Part shown: positions 52,748 to 60,900 of the stretch, piece by piece
How the letters are laid out: every line of letters starts with the position of its first letter
Position numbering within the stretch: the first letter of the stretch is position 1
Source: an uncultured Celeribacter sp.
GTDB lineage: Bacteria > Pseudomonadota > Alphaproteobacteria > Rhodobacterales > Rhodobacteraceae
Assembly: GCF_963675965.1 (NCBI RefSeq)
Contig: NZ_OY780935.1
Coordinates: 3,460,501 to 3,524,500, forward strand
Length of the DNA: 64,000 nt
Direction of reading: 5' to 3'
Notes under the pieces: generated by a model
What the model was told of the DNA's origin: nothing
What the model saw: the letters and a program-made list of their open reading frames with translations, nothing else
Databases searched by the model: none
Position numbers and translations under genes: made by a program

Positions 52748-54009
52748 TACCGGTGGATCAGGTGCTGTTGGTCGATGACGATCTGAGTGTACGCGAGGCG
52801 CTGGGCCAAACGCTTGAGCTTTCGGATCTGTCCCCGGTTTTGGCGGGCAGCTACATTGAGGCCAAAGACCATATCAGTCGGGAGTTCCCCGGCGTTGTGG
52901 TCTCGGACATCCGCATGCCTGGAAAGGACGGTTTTGCCCTGCTCGATTATGCGCAGGGCGTCGATCCGGAACTGCCGGTGATCCTGCTGACCGGCGAGGG
53001 CGACGTGCCGATGGCGGTGCGGGGCATTTCGGCGGGGGCGTTCGACTTTCTGGAAAAACCCTGCGCCCCCAAGGATTTCGTCGCGGTGGTTGAAAAGGCG
53101 CTGCGCACGCGGGCGTTGGTGCTGGAAAACAGGCGTCTGCGGCGACAGGTTGAGCGTGGCGACGCTGCAGCGCGGCTGTTGCGGGGCACATCGGAAATGT
53201 CGCAACGCATGCGCGAAGAGGCCCGGGCGCTGGCGCGTTCCGCCGCCGATGTGCTGGTCACCGGCGAACCCGGTGTCGGGACCGCGAAGCTGGCGGAAGT
53301 GGTGCATCTGCTGTCGGCGGGGTCCATGGCACCATTTCTGAAATTCTCCGCCGCCTCGCAAACCCCGGAAACACTGATGGCGGCCTTTGAACAGGCCAAA
53401 GACGGTTCCGTGTTTCTGGATGAGGTGGCCGGATTGTCTAGCCCGGCGCAGTTCGCGCTTCTGGAACTGCTGGAGGGACATGACCGTCCCCGGCTGATCG
53501 TGGGGACCTATGCCGATCTGGGACGCGCTGCCGCCGAGGGGCGTTTTTCGCCCGATCTGTTCTATCGTCTGGATGCTGCGGTGATCCGGATCCCGCCGCT
53601 GCGTGAGCGGCGTGAGGATATTCCGGTGTTGTTTCGCCACTATGTCGACATTGCCTGTGAGCAGTCCGGCCTGCCGGTGCCCGAGATCTCCCCCGATGTG
53701 ATTTCGCGGCTGCTGGCGCAGGACTGGCCGGGCAATGCACGTTCGCTGATGAATGCGGCTATGCGCTTTGCCATGGGGCTGACAGAAGGCGAGGCTCAGG
53801 AAGAAGAACTGGGCCTGTCCGAACAGCTCGCTCAGGTCGAACGGTCATTGCTGATCGCGGCTTTGCAACGCCACAGGGGCTGTGTGACCGAAGCGGCCAG
53901 GGGCCTCAAACTGCCGCGCAAAACCTTTTATGACAAGCTGACGCGCCATGGTCTGCGCGCAGAGGTTTATCGGCCGGGAGTGCGTGATACTTCTGCGGGC
54001 ATGATCTGA
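52738..54009 (+). CDS. dctD: DctD-like response regulator with degenerate AAA+ domain
   Basis: 423 residues: receiver with D57 (VVVSDIRMPG), an AAA+ domain, and a C-terminal Fis-type helix-turn-helix (VTEAARGLKLPRKTFYDKLTRHG). The AAA+ part keeps GSVFLDEV (Walker B) and the arginine-finger region (DLFYRLDAAVIRIPPLRERREDI), but the Walker A reads GEPGVGTAK (176-184), with Thr where the catalytic Lys should be, and the GAFTGA loop is absent. So sigma-54 activation is unlikely. ATG 52744 is a possible alternative start. Confidence 0.85.
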   Translation: MRMIPVDQVLLVDDDLSVREALGQTLELSDLSPVLAGSYIEAKDHISREFPGVVVSDIRMPGKDGFALLDYAQGVDPELPVILLTGEGDVPMAVRGISAGAFDFLEKPCAPKDFVAVVEKALRTRALVLENRRLRRQVERGDAAARLLRGTSEMSQRMREEARALARSAADVLVTGEPGVGTAKLAEVVHLLSAGSMAPFLKFSAASQTPETLMAAFEQAKDGSVFLDEVAGLSSPAQFALLELLEGHDRPRLIVGTYADLGRAAAEGRFSPDLFYRLDAAVIRIPPLRERREDIPVLFRHYVDIACEQSGLPVPEISPDVISRLLAQDWPGNARSLMNAAMRFAMGLTEGEAQEEELGLSEQLAQVERSLLIAALQRHRGCVTEAARGLKLPRKTFYDKLTRHGLRAEVYRPGVRDTSAGMI

Positions 54010-54094
54010 TACCTTGAGATTGGGCCGGATTTCCGGTGTTCTCCGTCTGACCTTACGTCATTTCAAGATCCGAAATCCGAGGGAGGAGACCTCT

Positions 54095-55120
54095 ATGAAA
54101 CCTTTCGCTTGCGCTTTTGCCGCGGGGGCCGTTGCCCTGTCTGCGTCCGTTCTGGCCGCGCCTGCCGCCTATGCTGACCCGGACGCTTGCGACGCCGGTG
54201 AAACCGTCATCAAGTTCAGCCATATCGTCAACACCGACCGCCACCCCAAGGGCATCGCCGCAACGCTTCTGATGGAGCGGGTGAACGCCGAGATGGATGG
54301 GGTCGCCTGCATGGAAATCTATCCGAACGCCACGCTCTACAATGACGATCAGGTGCTGGAGGCGATGCTGCAGGGTGATGTGCAGCTGGCTGCACCTTCG
54401 TTGTCGAAGTTCGAAGTGTTCACCAAACAATTCCGGATTTTCGACCTGCCGTTCCTGTTCAAGAACATGGAGGCCGTGGACGCGTTTCAGGCCTCTGAGA
54501 CTGGGCAGGAGATGAAAGAGGGCATGGTGCGCCGTGGGCTTTTGGGGCTGGAGTTCTGGCACAATGGCATGAAGCAGATCACCGCGAACAAGCCGCTGGT
54601 GATGCCCGAAGATGTGGCGGGGCTGAAAATGCGGGTGCAGCCCGCAGAAGTCATCATTTCCCAGATGCGCGCCCTGAACGCCAGCCCGCAGCCGATGGCC
54701 TTTCCCGAAGTTTACGGCGCATTGCAGACGGGCGTTGTCGACGGTCAGCAAAACACATGGTCGAATATTTACGGCCAAAAGTTCTTTGAGGTGCAGGACG
54801 GGGTGACTGAAACCAACCACCTGTTGCTGGACTATATGGTGGTGACCTCGGTGGATTGGTGGGAAAGCCAGACGCCTGAGTTCCGCGATCAGTTCGCGAC
54901 GATCCTGCATGAGGTCACGCTGCTGCGGAATGGTGAATCGGAACGCGTGAATCAGGAGGCCAAACAGGCGATTATTGACGCTGGCGGCACCGTGCGTGAA
55001 CTGACCGATGACCAACGTGCGGCCTGGGTCGAGGCCATGAAACCCGTCTGGTCCGAATTCGAAACCGAGATCGGGGCCGACAATATTGCGGCTGCTGAAG
55101 CGATCAACGCACAGTTTTGA
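54095..55120 (+). CDS. dctP: TRAP transporter substrate-binding protein DctP, copy 1
   Basis: 341 residues with a signal peptide (1-28) and the DctP fold. It binds C4-dicarboxylates in the periplasm and delivers them to DctQM. Shared with copy 2 (55429) are long identical blocks such as FSEVYGALQTGVVDGQQ-like and LPF-FKNM. GGGAGGAGACC precedes the start. It follows dctD by 85 bases and ends at a 14-bp hairpin. Confidence 0.92.
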   Translation: MKPFACAFAAGAVALSASVLAAPAAYADPDACDAGETVIKFSHIVNTDRHPKGIAATLLMERVNAEMDGVACMEIYPNATLYNDDQVLEAMLQGDVQLAAPSLSKFEVFTKQFRIFDLPFLFKNMEAVDAFQASETGQEMKEGMVRRGLLGLEFWHNGMKQITANKPLVMPEDVAGLKMRVQPAEVIISQMRALNASPQPMAFPEVYGALQTGVVDGQQNTWSNIYGQKFFEVQDGVTETNHLLLDYMVVTSVDWWESQTPEFRDQFATILHEVTLLRNGESERVNQEAKQAIIDAGGTVRELTDDQRAAWVEAMKPVWSEFETEIGADNIAAAEAINAQF

Positions 55121-55126
55121 AGAACC

Positions 55127-55161
55127 GCGCGCTGCTGGCCGGGTTTCGGCCAGCAGCGCGC
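55127..55161 (+). terminator. Hairpin after the first dctP
   Basis: Perfect 14-bp stem (GCGCGCTGCTGGCC / GGCCAGCAGCGCGC) with a 7-base loop, no T-run. Either a terminator or a 3' stabiliser that favours binding-protein mRNA. Confidence 0.6.
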
Positions 55162-55184
55162 TCCGAAAACTGACTCGTAAATGT

Positions 55185-55233
55185 GTGTGGTTTTCCGCAC
55201 ATATGCAAAATGGGCGCGTGCGGGAAATCGCAC
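55185..55233. promoter_or_regulatory. Two DctD-type sites before the second dctP
   Basis: GTGTGG-tttt-CCGCAC (55185-55200) and GTGCGG-gaaa-TCGCAC (55218-55233) are near-palindromes with centres 33 bp, three helical turns, apart. They agree with the GTGCGG...CCGCAC form that I recall for DctD/dicarboxylate regulators. They lie about 195-245 bases before dctP copy 2. Confidence 0.55.
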
Positions 55234-55428
55234 ACATGCAAGGGACGCATGTCGGGTATGCGTTTCTGTGTCCGCCTAACTTTTTGAAATAAATCGGGTT
55301 TACAGAAAATGTCATGAAACTGTGACGGCCTCTTGCCGCAGGTGCAGAGGGGCTGTTTCTATCTTGGACAGCAGGGGGGACGGCAATGCCCGCCTCATCC
55401 GGACAGATTTCATGACGGGAGGACAAAC

Positions 55429-56430
55429 ATGAAATTTCTTGCAACCGCCGCAACGGCTCTTGCGCTTTCTGTAACCGCCACCACCGCTTTTGCCGCCTGT
55501 GACGATGGCGAAATGGTAATCAAGTTCAGCCATGTGACCAACACCGACAAGCATCCCAAGGGCATCGCTGCCCAACTGTTTGCGGACCGCGTGAACGAAG
55601 AGATGGACGGTCAGGTCTGTGTCGAGGTCTATCCGAACTCGACGCTCTACAACGATGATCAGGTTCTCGAAGCGATGCTTCAGGGCGATGTTCAGATGGC
55701 CGCGCCGTCGCTGTCGAAATTCGAAACCTTTACCAAGGTGTTCCGCATTTTCGACCTGCCGTTCATGTTCAAGAACATGGATGCTGTCGACGAGTTCCAG
55801 AACTCGGAAGCCGGTCAGCGCATGAAGACTTCAATGGCGCGTCGCGGTCTGATGGGTCTGGAATTCTGGCACAACGGTCTAAAACAGATCTCTGCCAACA
55901 AGCCGCTGATCCTGCCCGAGGATGCCGCCGGTCTGAAATTCCGCGTACAGCCCTCTGACGTGCTGGTCGCGCAGATGGAAGCGCTGGACGCCAGCCCGCA
56001 GCCGATGGCCTTCTCCGAGGTCTATGGCGCATTGCAAACCGGTGTTGTCGACGGCCAGCAAAACACATGGTCCAACATCTACGGGCAGAAATTCTTTGAG
56101 GTTCAGGACGGGATTACCGAGACCAACCACGGGTTGCTCGACTATATGGTCGTGACCTCTGCCGACTGGTGGGACGGGCTGGATGCCGACATCCGCGATC
56201 AGCTTGCCACGATCCTGCATGAGGTCACCGTCGAACGCAACGCCGCCATTGGCGAAGTGGATGCCGCCAACCGTCAGGCCGTGCTCGATGCCGGGTCCAC
56301 GATCCGTGAACTGACCCCGGAGCAGCGTCAGGCATGGGTCGATAAGATGAAGCCGGTCTGGGCGGAGTTCGAGGCCGATGTGGGTGCCGACAACATCGCG
56401 CTGGCACAGGAAATCAACGGCAAACACTAA
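55429..56430 (+). CDS. dctP: TRAP transporter substrate-binding protein DctP, copy 2
   Basis: 333 residues, signal peptide (1-22). Very similar to copy 1 along its whole length, with the same RVQPxxVxxxQMxALxASPQPMAF ligand region that includes the conserved Arg of DctP. GGGAGGACAAAC precedes the start. It heads the dctPQM unit and probably is the main binding protein. Confidence 0.94.
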   Translation: MKFLATAATALALSVTATTAFAACDDGEMVIKFSHVTNTDKHPKGIAAQLFADRVNEEMDGQVCVEVYPNSTLYNDDQVLEAMLQGDVQMAAPSLSKFETFTKVFRIFDLPFMFKNMDAVDEFQNSEAGQRMKTSMARRGLMGLEFWHNGLKQISANKPLILPEDAAGLKFRVQPSDVLVAQMEALDASPQPMAFSEVYGALQTGVVDGQQNTWSNIYGQKFFEVQDGITETNHGLLDYMVVTSADWWDGLDADIRDQLATILHEVTVERNAAIGEVDAANRQAVLDAGSTIRELTPEQRQAWVDKMKPVWAEFEADVGADNIALAQEINGKH

Positions 56431-56459
56431 GCCGGAAAGGCAAAACTGTCGTGCATTCG

Positions 56460-56493
56460 GATGGCCCCGTTTCAAATGTGGAAGGGGGCCATC
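56460..56493 (+). other. Intercistronic hairpin between dctP and dctQ
   Basis: GATGGCCCC / GGGGCCATC, 9-bp stem, 16-base loop, in a 301-base gap. Similar gaps in TRAP operons keep more P than QM protein. Nothing else is seen in the gap. Confidence 0.5.
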
Positions 56494-56731
56494 TGCCGCA
56501 GGTCACCCGATCCATGATCCGGACCGGCCTGCCATCGTTCTTCGTCTCTGCTCCGTCCGCCGCCGTCATGTGCGGCCCCGGTCGCTGCAGCCGCGCTGCG
56601 ACGTGTCGGATTTTGGGAGCAGACCGTGGAAACAAAGCCGTCCCCGGTGACGTCGCAACGGGCAAACCGATGGCGCGGGCATCCCGGGGAACGCCGACTG
56701 GTGTGAATACTGGGGCTAATGAGGGTCAGAC

Positions 56732-57421
56732 ATGACACATAACCAAGACAATCAACCGAGAACGGCCTTTGCGCAGTTCATGGATGCCTTTGAGGAAAAC
56801 CTCATTGCGCTCATTCTCGGCCTGATGACCATCATCACCTTCGTGAATGTGGTTCTTCGCTATCTGTTCAACGACTCCCTGATTTGGGGGCTGGAAGTGG
56901 TGCTGATCCTCTTTGCGTGGCTGGTGCTTCTGGGCATCTCCTACGGGTTCAAAAAGACATCGCACCTTGGGGTCGATGCGGTGATCAACCTGCTGCCGCA
57001 ACGCGGTCAGCGGGCGCTGGCGCTGCTGTCGGCGCTGGCCTGCGTCATCTATGCGGCACTGCTTTTGAAAGGTGCCTGGGACTATTGGGCGCCTTTTGCC
57101 GCGCTGCAGCCGACAGAGGGGCGCTGGTTCCCGTTGGGCATGGCATCCGGCGTGCGTGACCGGGCGTTCTACACCACCGATCAGGTGCCGATGCTCGATA
57201 TCTTCCGCTGGCTTGAGGGGGCGATCAACTATGGCGATGCCTATGATAAGTTGCCGCGCGTCATTCCCTATTTCGTCATTCCGCTGTCGGCGGCGCTGAT
57301 CCTGCTGCGCGTCGTGCAGGCCACCATCCGCATCATCCAAGGCACCCAGTCCAGCCTCATCGTGTCGCATGAGGCCGAAGACGAAGTCGAGCGCGTGGCG
57401 CACGGCGAATACGAGGAATAA
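56732..57421 (+). CDS. dctQ: TRAP transporter small permease DctQ
   Basis: 229 residues, four membrane spans: ENLIALILGLMTIITFVNVVLRYLF, WGLEVVLILFAWLVLLGISYGFKK, and two further right. Unlike typical DctQ it has a long loop (about residues 125-165) between spans 3 and 4. It scaffolds DctM, which starts 6 bases later. Confidence 0.92.
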   Translation: MTHNQDNQPRTAFAQFMDAFEENLIALILGLMTIITFVNVVLRYLFNDSLIWGLEVVLILFAWLVLLGISYGFKKTSHLGVDAVINLLPQRGQRALALLSALACVIYAALLLKGAWDYWAPFAALQPTEGRWFPLGMASGVRDRAFYTTDQVPMLDIFRWLEGAINYGDAYDKLPRVIPYFVIPLSAALILLRVVQATIRIIQGTQSSLIVSHEAEDEVERVAHGEYEE

Positions 57422-57426
57422 CATCA

Positions 57427-58818
57427 ATGGACGTCGTACTTCTTTTCGCCATGGTGATTGGCCTGCTGCTGATCGGGGTGCCGATCGCGGTGTCGCTGGG
57501 CCTCAGCTCCATGATCTTTCTGTTGGTGTTCTCGGACACCTCGCTGGCCTCTGTGGCGCAGTCGCTTTATCAGGCGATGGCGGGTCACTACACGCTTCTG
57601 GCCATTCCGTTCTTCATTCTGGCCTCTTCCTTCATGTCGACAGGGGGCGTGGCCAAGCGTATCGTCCGGTTCTCGATTGCCTGCGTGGGGCATTTCCATG
57701 GCGGTCTGGCCATTGCGGGCGTCTTTGCCTGCATGATCTTCGCCGCCCTGTCCGGGTCGTCGCCTGCAACCGTTGTGGCCATCGGTTCGATCGTTATCGC
57801 GGCCATGCGCGAAATGGGCTATACCAAGGACTTTGCTGCGGGCGTGATCTGTAACGCCGGGACCTTGGGCATCCTGATCCCGCCGTCGATCGTGATGGTG
57901 GTCTATGCCTCGGCGACGGACGTCTCTGTGGGGCGGATGTTCCTGGCCGGTGTCGTGCCGGGGATTCTGGCGGGCAGCATGCTGATGCTCGCAATTTATG
58001 TGATCGCCCGCATTCGCAATCTGCCCAAAGGTGAATGGGCCGGCTGGGGCGAGATTGCCAGCTCCTTCCGCGAAGCCTTCTGGGGGCTGATGCTGATCGT
58101 CATCATCATGGTCGGGATCTACGGCATTCCGGGCATCACCGGCGCCATCTTTACCCCGACGGAAGCCGCTGCCGTCGCCTCCGTCTATGCCTTCCTCGTG
58201 GCCTCTTTCGTTTATCGTGACATGGGGCCGCTGGCTGGCAATGGCGAAGGGCCGGTGTCGCTCTTGCGCAAACCGCAGGCTCTGGTCACGGCCTTCTTCC
58301 ACAAGGACACGCGCCACACGCTGTTCGATGCGGGCAAGCTGACGATCATGCTGATGTTCATCATCGCCAATGCGCTGATCCTGAAACATGTGCTGACCGA
58401 CGAACAGATCCCGCAGCAGATCGCCAATGCGATGCTTTCGGCGGGCTTCGGTAAGATCATGTTCCTGATCATGGTGAACGTCATCCTGCTGATCGGTGGG
58501 CAGTTCATGGAGCCTTCGGGTCTCATCGTGATCGTGGCGCCGCTGGTCTTCCCGATTGCCATCGAACTGGGCGTCGATCCGATCCATCTGGGCATCATCA
58601 TGGTGGTGAACATGGAGATCGGCATGATCACTCCGCCGGTCGGTCTGAACCTCTTCGTGACCTCCGGGGTAGCCGGGATGCCGATGATGTCGGTGGTCCG
58701 CGCCGCCCTGCCGTTCCTAGCGATCCTCTTTGTGTTCCTGATCCTCGTGACCTATGTGCCCGCGATCTCGACCGCACTGCCGACCGCGCTGATGGGGCCG
58801 GAGATCATCACCAACTGA
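57427..58818 (+). CDS. dctM: TRAP transporter large permease DctM
   Basis: 463 residues, about twelve spans. DctM signatures GAVFACMIFAALSGSSPATVVAIG-like and CNAGTLGILIPPSIVMVVYAS are visible. It is the sodium-coupled transport channel. There is a strong terminator after it. Confidence 0.95.
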   Translation: MDVVLLFAMVIGLLLIGVPIAVSLGLSSMIFLLVFSDTSLASVAQSLYQAMAGHYTLLAIPFFILASSFMSTGGVAKRIVRFSIACVGHFHGGLAIAGVFACMIFAALSGSSPATVVAIGSIVIAAMREMGYTKDFAAGVICNAGTLGILIPPSIVMVVYASATDVSVGRMFLAGVVPGILAGSMLMLAIYVIARIRNLPKGEWAGWGEIASSFREAFWGLMLIVIIMVGIYGIPGITGAIFTPTEAAAVASVYAFLVASFVYRDMGPLAGNGEGPVSLLRKPQALVTAFFHKDTRHTLFDAGKLTIMLMFIIANALILKHVLTDEQIPQQIANAMLSAGFGKIMFLIMVNVILLIGGQFMEPSGLIVIVAPLVFPIAIELGVDPIHLGIIMVVNMEIGMITPPVGLNLFVTSGVAGMPMMSVVRAALPFLAILFVFLILVTYVPAISTALPTALMGPEIITN

Positions 58819-58840
58819 TCCGGGAACAGTCTGAAACGGG

Positions 58841-58864
58841 AAAGGGGCCTTCGGGCCCCTTTTT
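58841..58864 (+). terminator. Terminator after dctM
   Basis: AAAGGGGCC-ttcg-GGCCCCTTT, then TT, 23 bases after the stop. Confidence 0.9.
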
Positions 58865-58953
58865 GCTGCCAGTATGGCGGGAACGACGGGCACACAAAAC
58901 GGCGCGCCCTGTGGGGAGGGCGCGCCGTGAGTGTTTGGACCAGCAAAGGAAAC

Positions 58954-59970
58954 TCAGTGGCGGGAGGTCAGCTCCGCGAGGGCTTCAAGCCGTTTGAGCG
59001 CTTCGCTGGAGGCGATGCTCTCAGAGGCGATTTCAACGCCTTCTTTGAGATTGGCGGCCTTGTCGGCCACAACCAGCGCGGCGGCAGAGTTCATCAAAAC
59101 CGCATCGCGATAGGCGCCGGTTTCGCCCTTGAGCAGGTTGATCATGGCTTTGCCGTTTTCTTCGGGCGTGCCGCCGAGGATATCGCGCAGCGGATGCACC
59201 GGCAGGCCGGCATCCTCGGGGTGGATTTCCAAAGAGGTGATCGTGTCCTTGTCGAGTGCCGCCACCGAGGTCGCCCCTGTGATCGAGACCTCGTCCATGC
59301 CTTCGTGACCATAGACCAGCCAGGCTTTTTCGGAGCCGAGCATTTGCAGCGTTTCCGCCATCGGCCAGATCAGGTCGGGGGCGAAGGCGCCGGTGAGCTG
59401 GCGTTTGACGCCTGCCGGGTTGGTGAGGGGGCCCAGGATGTTGAAAATCGTTTTGCAACCCAGCTCGACCCGCACCGGGCCGACGTATTTCATGGCAGGG
59501 TGATGCATCGGCGCCATCATGAAACCGATGCCGATTTCATTGATCGCTTCCTCGACCACATCCTTGCCGACCATGACGTTGATGCCGTTCACGGACATGG
59601 CGTCGGCGGAGCCGGATTTGGAACTGAGATTGCGGTTGCCGTGTTTGGCGACCGTGACGCCCGCACCGGCCACGACGAAAGCCGCAGCGGTGGAGATGTT
59701 GAGCGTGCCCAGCCCGTCACCGCCGGTGCCGACGATGTCGATGGCGCCTTCGGGCGCGTTGACGTGCACGCAATGGTCTCGCATCACCTTGGCGGCGGCT
59801 GCGTATTCGGACACGGCCTCACCGCGGGCGCGCAGGGCCATCAGCAGCCCGCCCATTTGCGCGGGTGTGGCTTCGCCGTTGAACAACAGCTCAAAGGCAG
59901 CTTCGGCCTGCGCGCGGCTCAGGGGGCCTTCGGAGGCGGCGAAGATGAGGGGTTTCATTGCGTCGCTCAT
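58954..59970 (-). CDS. trpD: Anthranilate phosphoribosyltransferase
   Basis: 338 residues. GTGGDGLGTLNISTAAAFV binds phosphoribosyl diphosphate, and KHGNRNLSSKSGSADAM fits. Overlaps the trpG stop by 4 bases, so the two are coupled. No trpC follows; that gene lies beyond the dct/P450 block. Confidence 0.95.
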   Translation of the reverse strand: MSDAMKPLIFAASEGPLSRAQAEAAFELLFNGEATPAQMGGLLMALRARGEAVSEYAAAAKVMRDHCVHVNAPEGAIDIVGTGGDGLGTLNISTAAAFVVAGAGVTVAKHGNRNLSSKSGSADAMSVNGINVMVGKDVVEEAINEIGIGFMMAPMHHPAMKYVGPVRVELGCKTIFNILGPLTNPAGVKRQLTGAFAPDLIWPMAETLQMLGSEKAWLVYGHEGMDEVSITGATSVAALDKDTITSLEIHPEDAGLPVHPLRDILGGTPEENGKAMINLLKGETGAYRDAVLMNSAAALVVADKAANLKEGVEIASESIASSEALKRLEALAELTSRH

Positions 59971-60554
59971 GCCAAAGCGTCCTCTTTCAATTGGGTCAGG
60001 AAGGTGCGGAACATGTCGTGGCCATGCTCGGACCGAATGCTTTCAGGATGAAATTGCACGCCCTCAATGGGCAGGGTTTTGTGGCGTAGCCCCATGATCG
60101 TGCCGTCTTTCAGCTCGGCCGTGACCTCCAGACAGTCGGGCAGGGTGGCGCGATCCACCACGAGGCTGTGATAGCGCGTGCCCTGCAATGGCGAGGGCAG
60201 ACCGGCAAAGACGCCTTTGCCTTCGTGGTAGATTTCGCCCATCTTGCCATGCACGATTTCATGACAGCGCACGACATTGCCGCCGAAGGCTTCGCCGATG
60301 GATTGATGCCCGAGACAGACGCCGAACAGCGGAATGCCCGCCTCAGCAGCGGCGTGCACCAGCGGGACGCAGATCCCGGCTTCGGCGGGGGTGCAGGGGC
60401 CGGGGGACAGGACGATGCCCGAGGGGCGCAAGGCCATGGCCTCCTGCACGTTCAGCGCATCGTTACGTACCACATTGGCTTGCCACCCCAATTCGCCGAT
60501 GTAATGCACGAGATTGTAGGTGAAACTGTCGTAATTATCGATCAGAAGCAGCAT
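59967..60554 (-). CDS. trpG: Anthranilate synthase glutamine amidotransferase component
   Basis: 195 residues, class I amidotransferase: catalytic C80 (FGVCLGHQSIGEAFGG), and QFHPES with His and Glu. It supplies ammonia to TrpE, which is not in the window. ATG at 60554. Confidence 0.95.
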   Translation of the reverse strand: MLLLIDNYDSFTYNLVHYIGELGWQANVVRNDALNVQEAMALRPSGIVLSPGPCTPAEAGICVPLVHAAAEAGIPLFGVCLGHQSIGEAFGGNVVRCHEIVHGKMGEIYHEGKGVFAGLPSPLQGTRYHSLVVDRATLPDCLEVTAELKDGTIMGLRHKTLPIEGVQFHPESIRSEHGHDMFRTFLTQLKEDALA

Positions 60555-60900
60555 CGGTGGTGTCCTGTTGCACGGCGTATCGCACGCCGGAGTGAAAGGA
60601 TGCGCAAGAATACGCTGGTCTTGACCCCGCCTGTTCGCGCAGATGGCCGGGCCAGATCGCGGGAAACGGCGGGGGACGCGGAAATGGGATGATCCCATCT
60701 GCGAGCCGGGATATACATGCTCACATGGGCAAAGAGCGGTCAAGGCCCCGACTTGACCAAAACAATGGTTTGGTCCTTGATTGGGCAGGGCGAGACTCGA
60801 CCGGAGTGACCGGAAAAAATTGGCTGTTTGACCGTCGCGGGCCACAGGCCGTCGGCGGATATGGCAGATACGACAAGCAGGGCAGGGAGCACCAGAGTTT
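60555..60900. other. Divergent intergenic region with three inverted repeats
   Basis: Between trpG and the deacetylase-like gene: CGGCGT-atcgc-ACGCCG (60573-60589, trpG leader), ATGGGAT-g-ATCCCAT (60684-60698) and GACCAAA-acaatgg-TTTGGTC (60755-60775). No trp leader peptide with Trp codons was found, and no gene. Confidence 0.4.

Noticed and set aside
55362..55396. Possible sigma-54 promoter before dctP copy 2
   Set aside because: GG and GC with 10-base spacing occur in a G-run, but the rest does not match TGGCACG-N4-TTGC.
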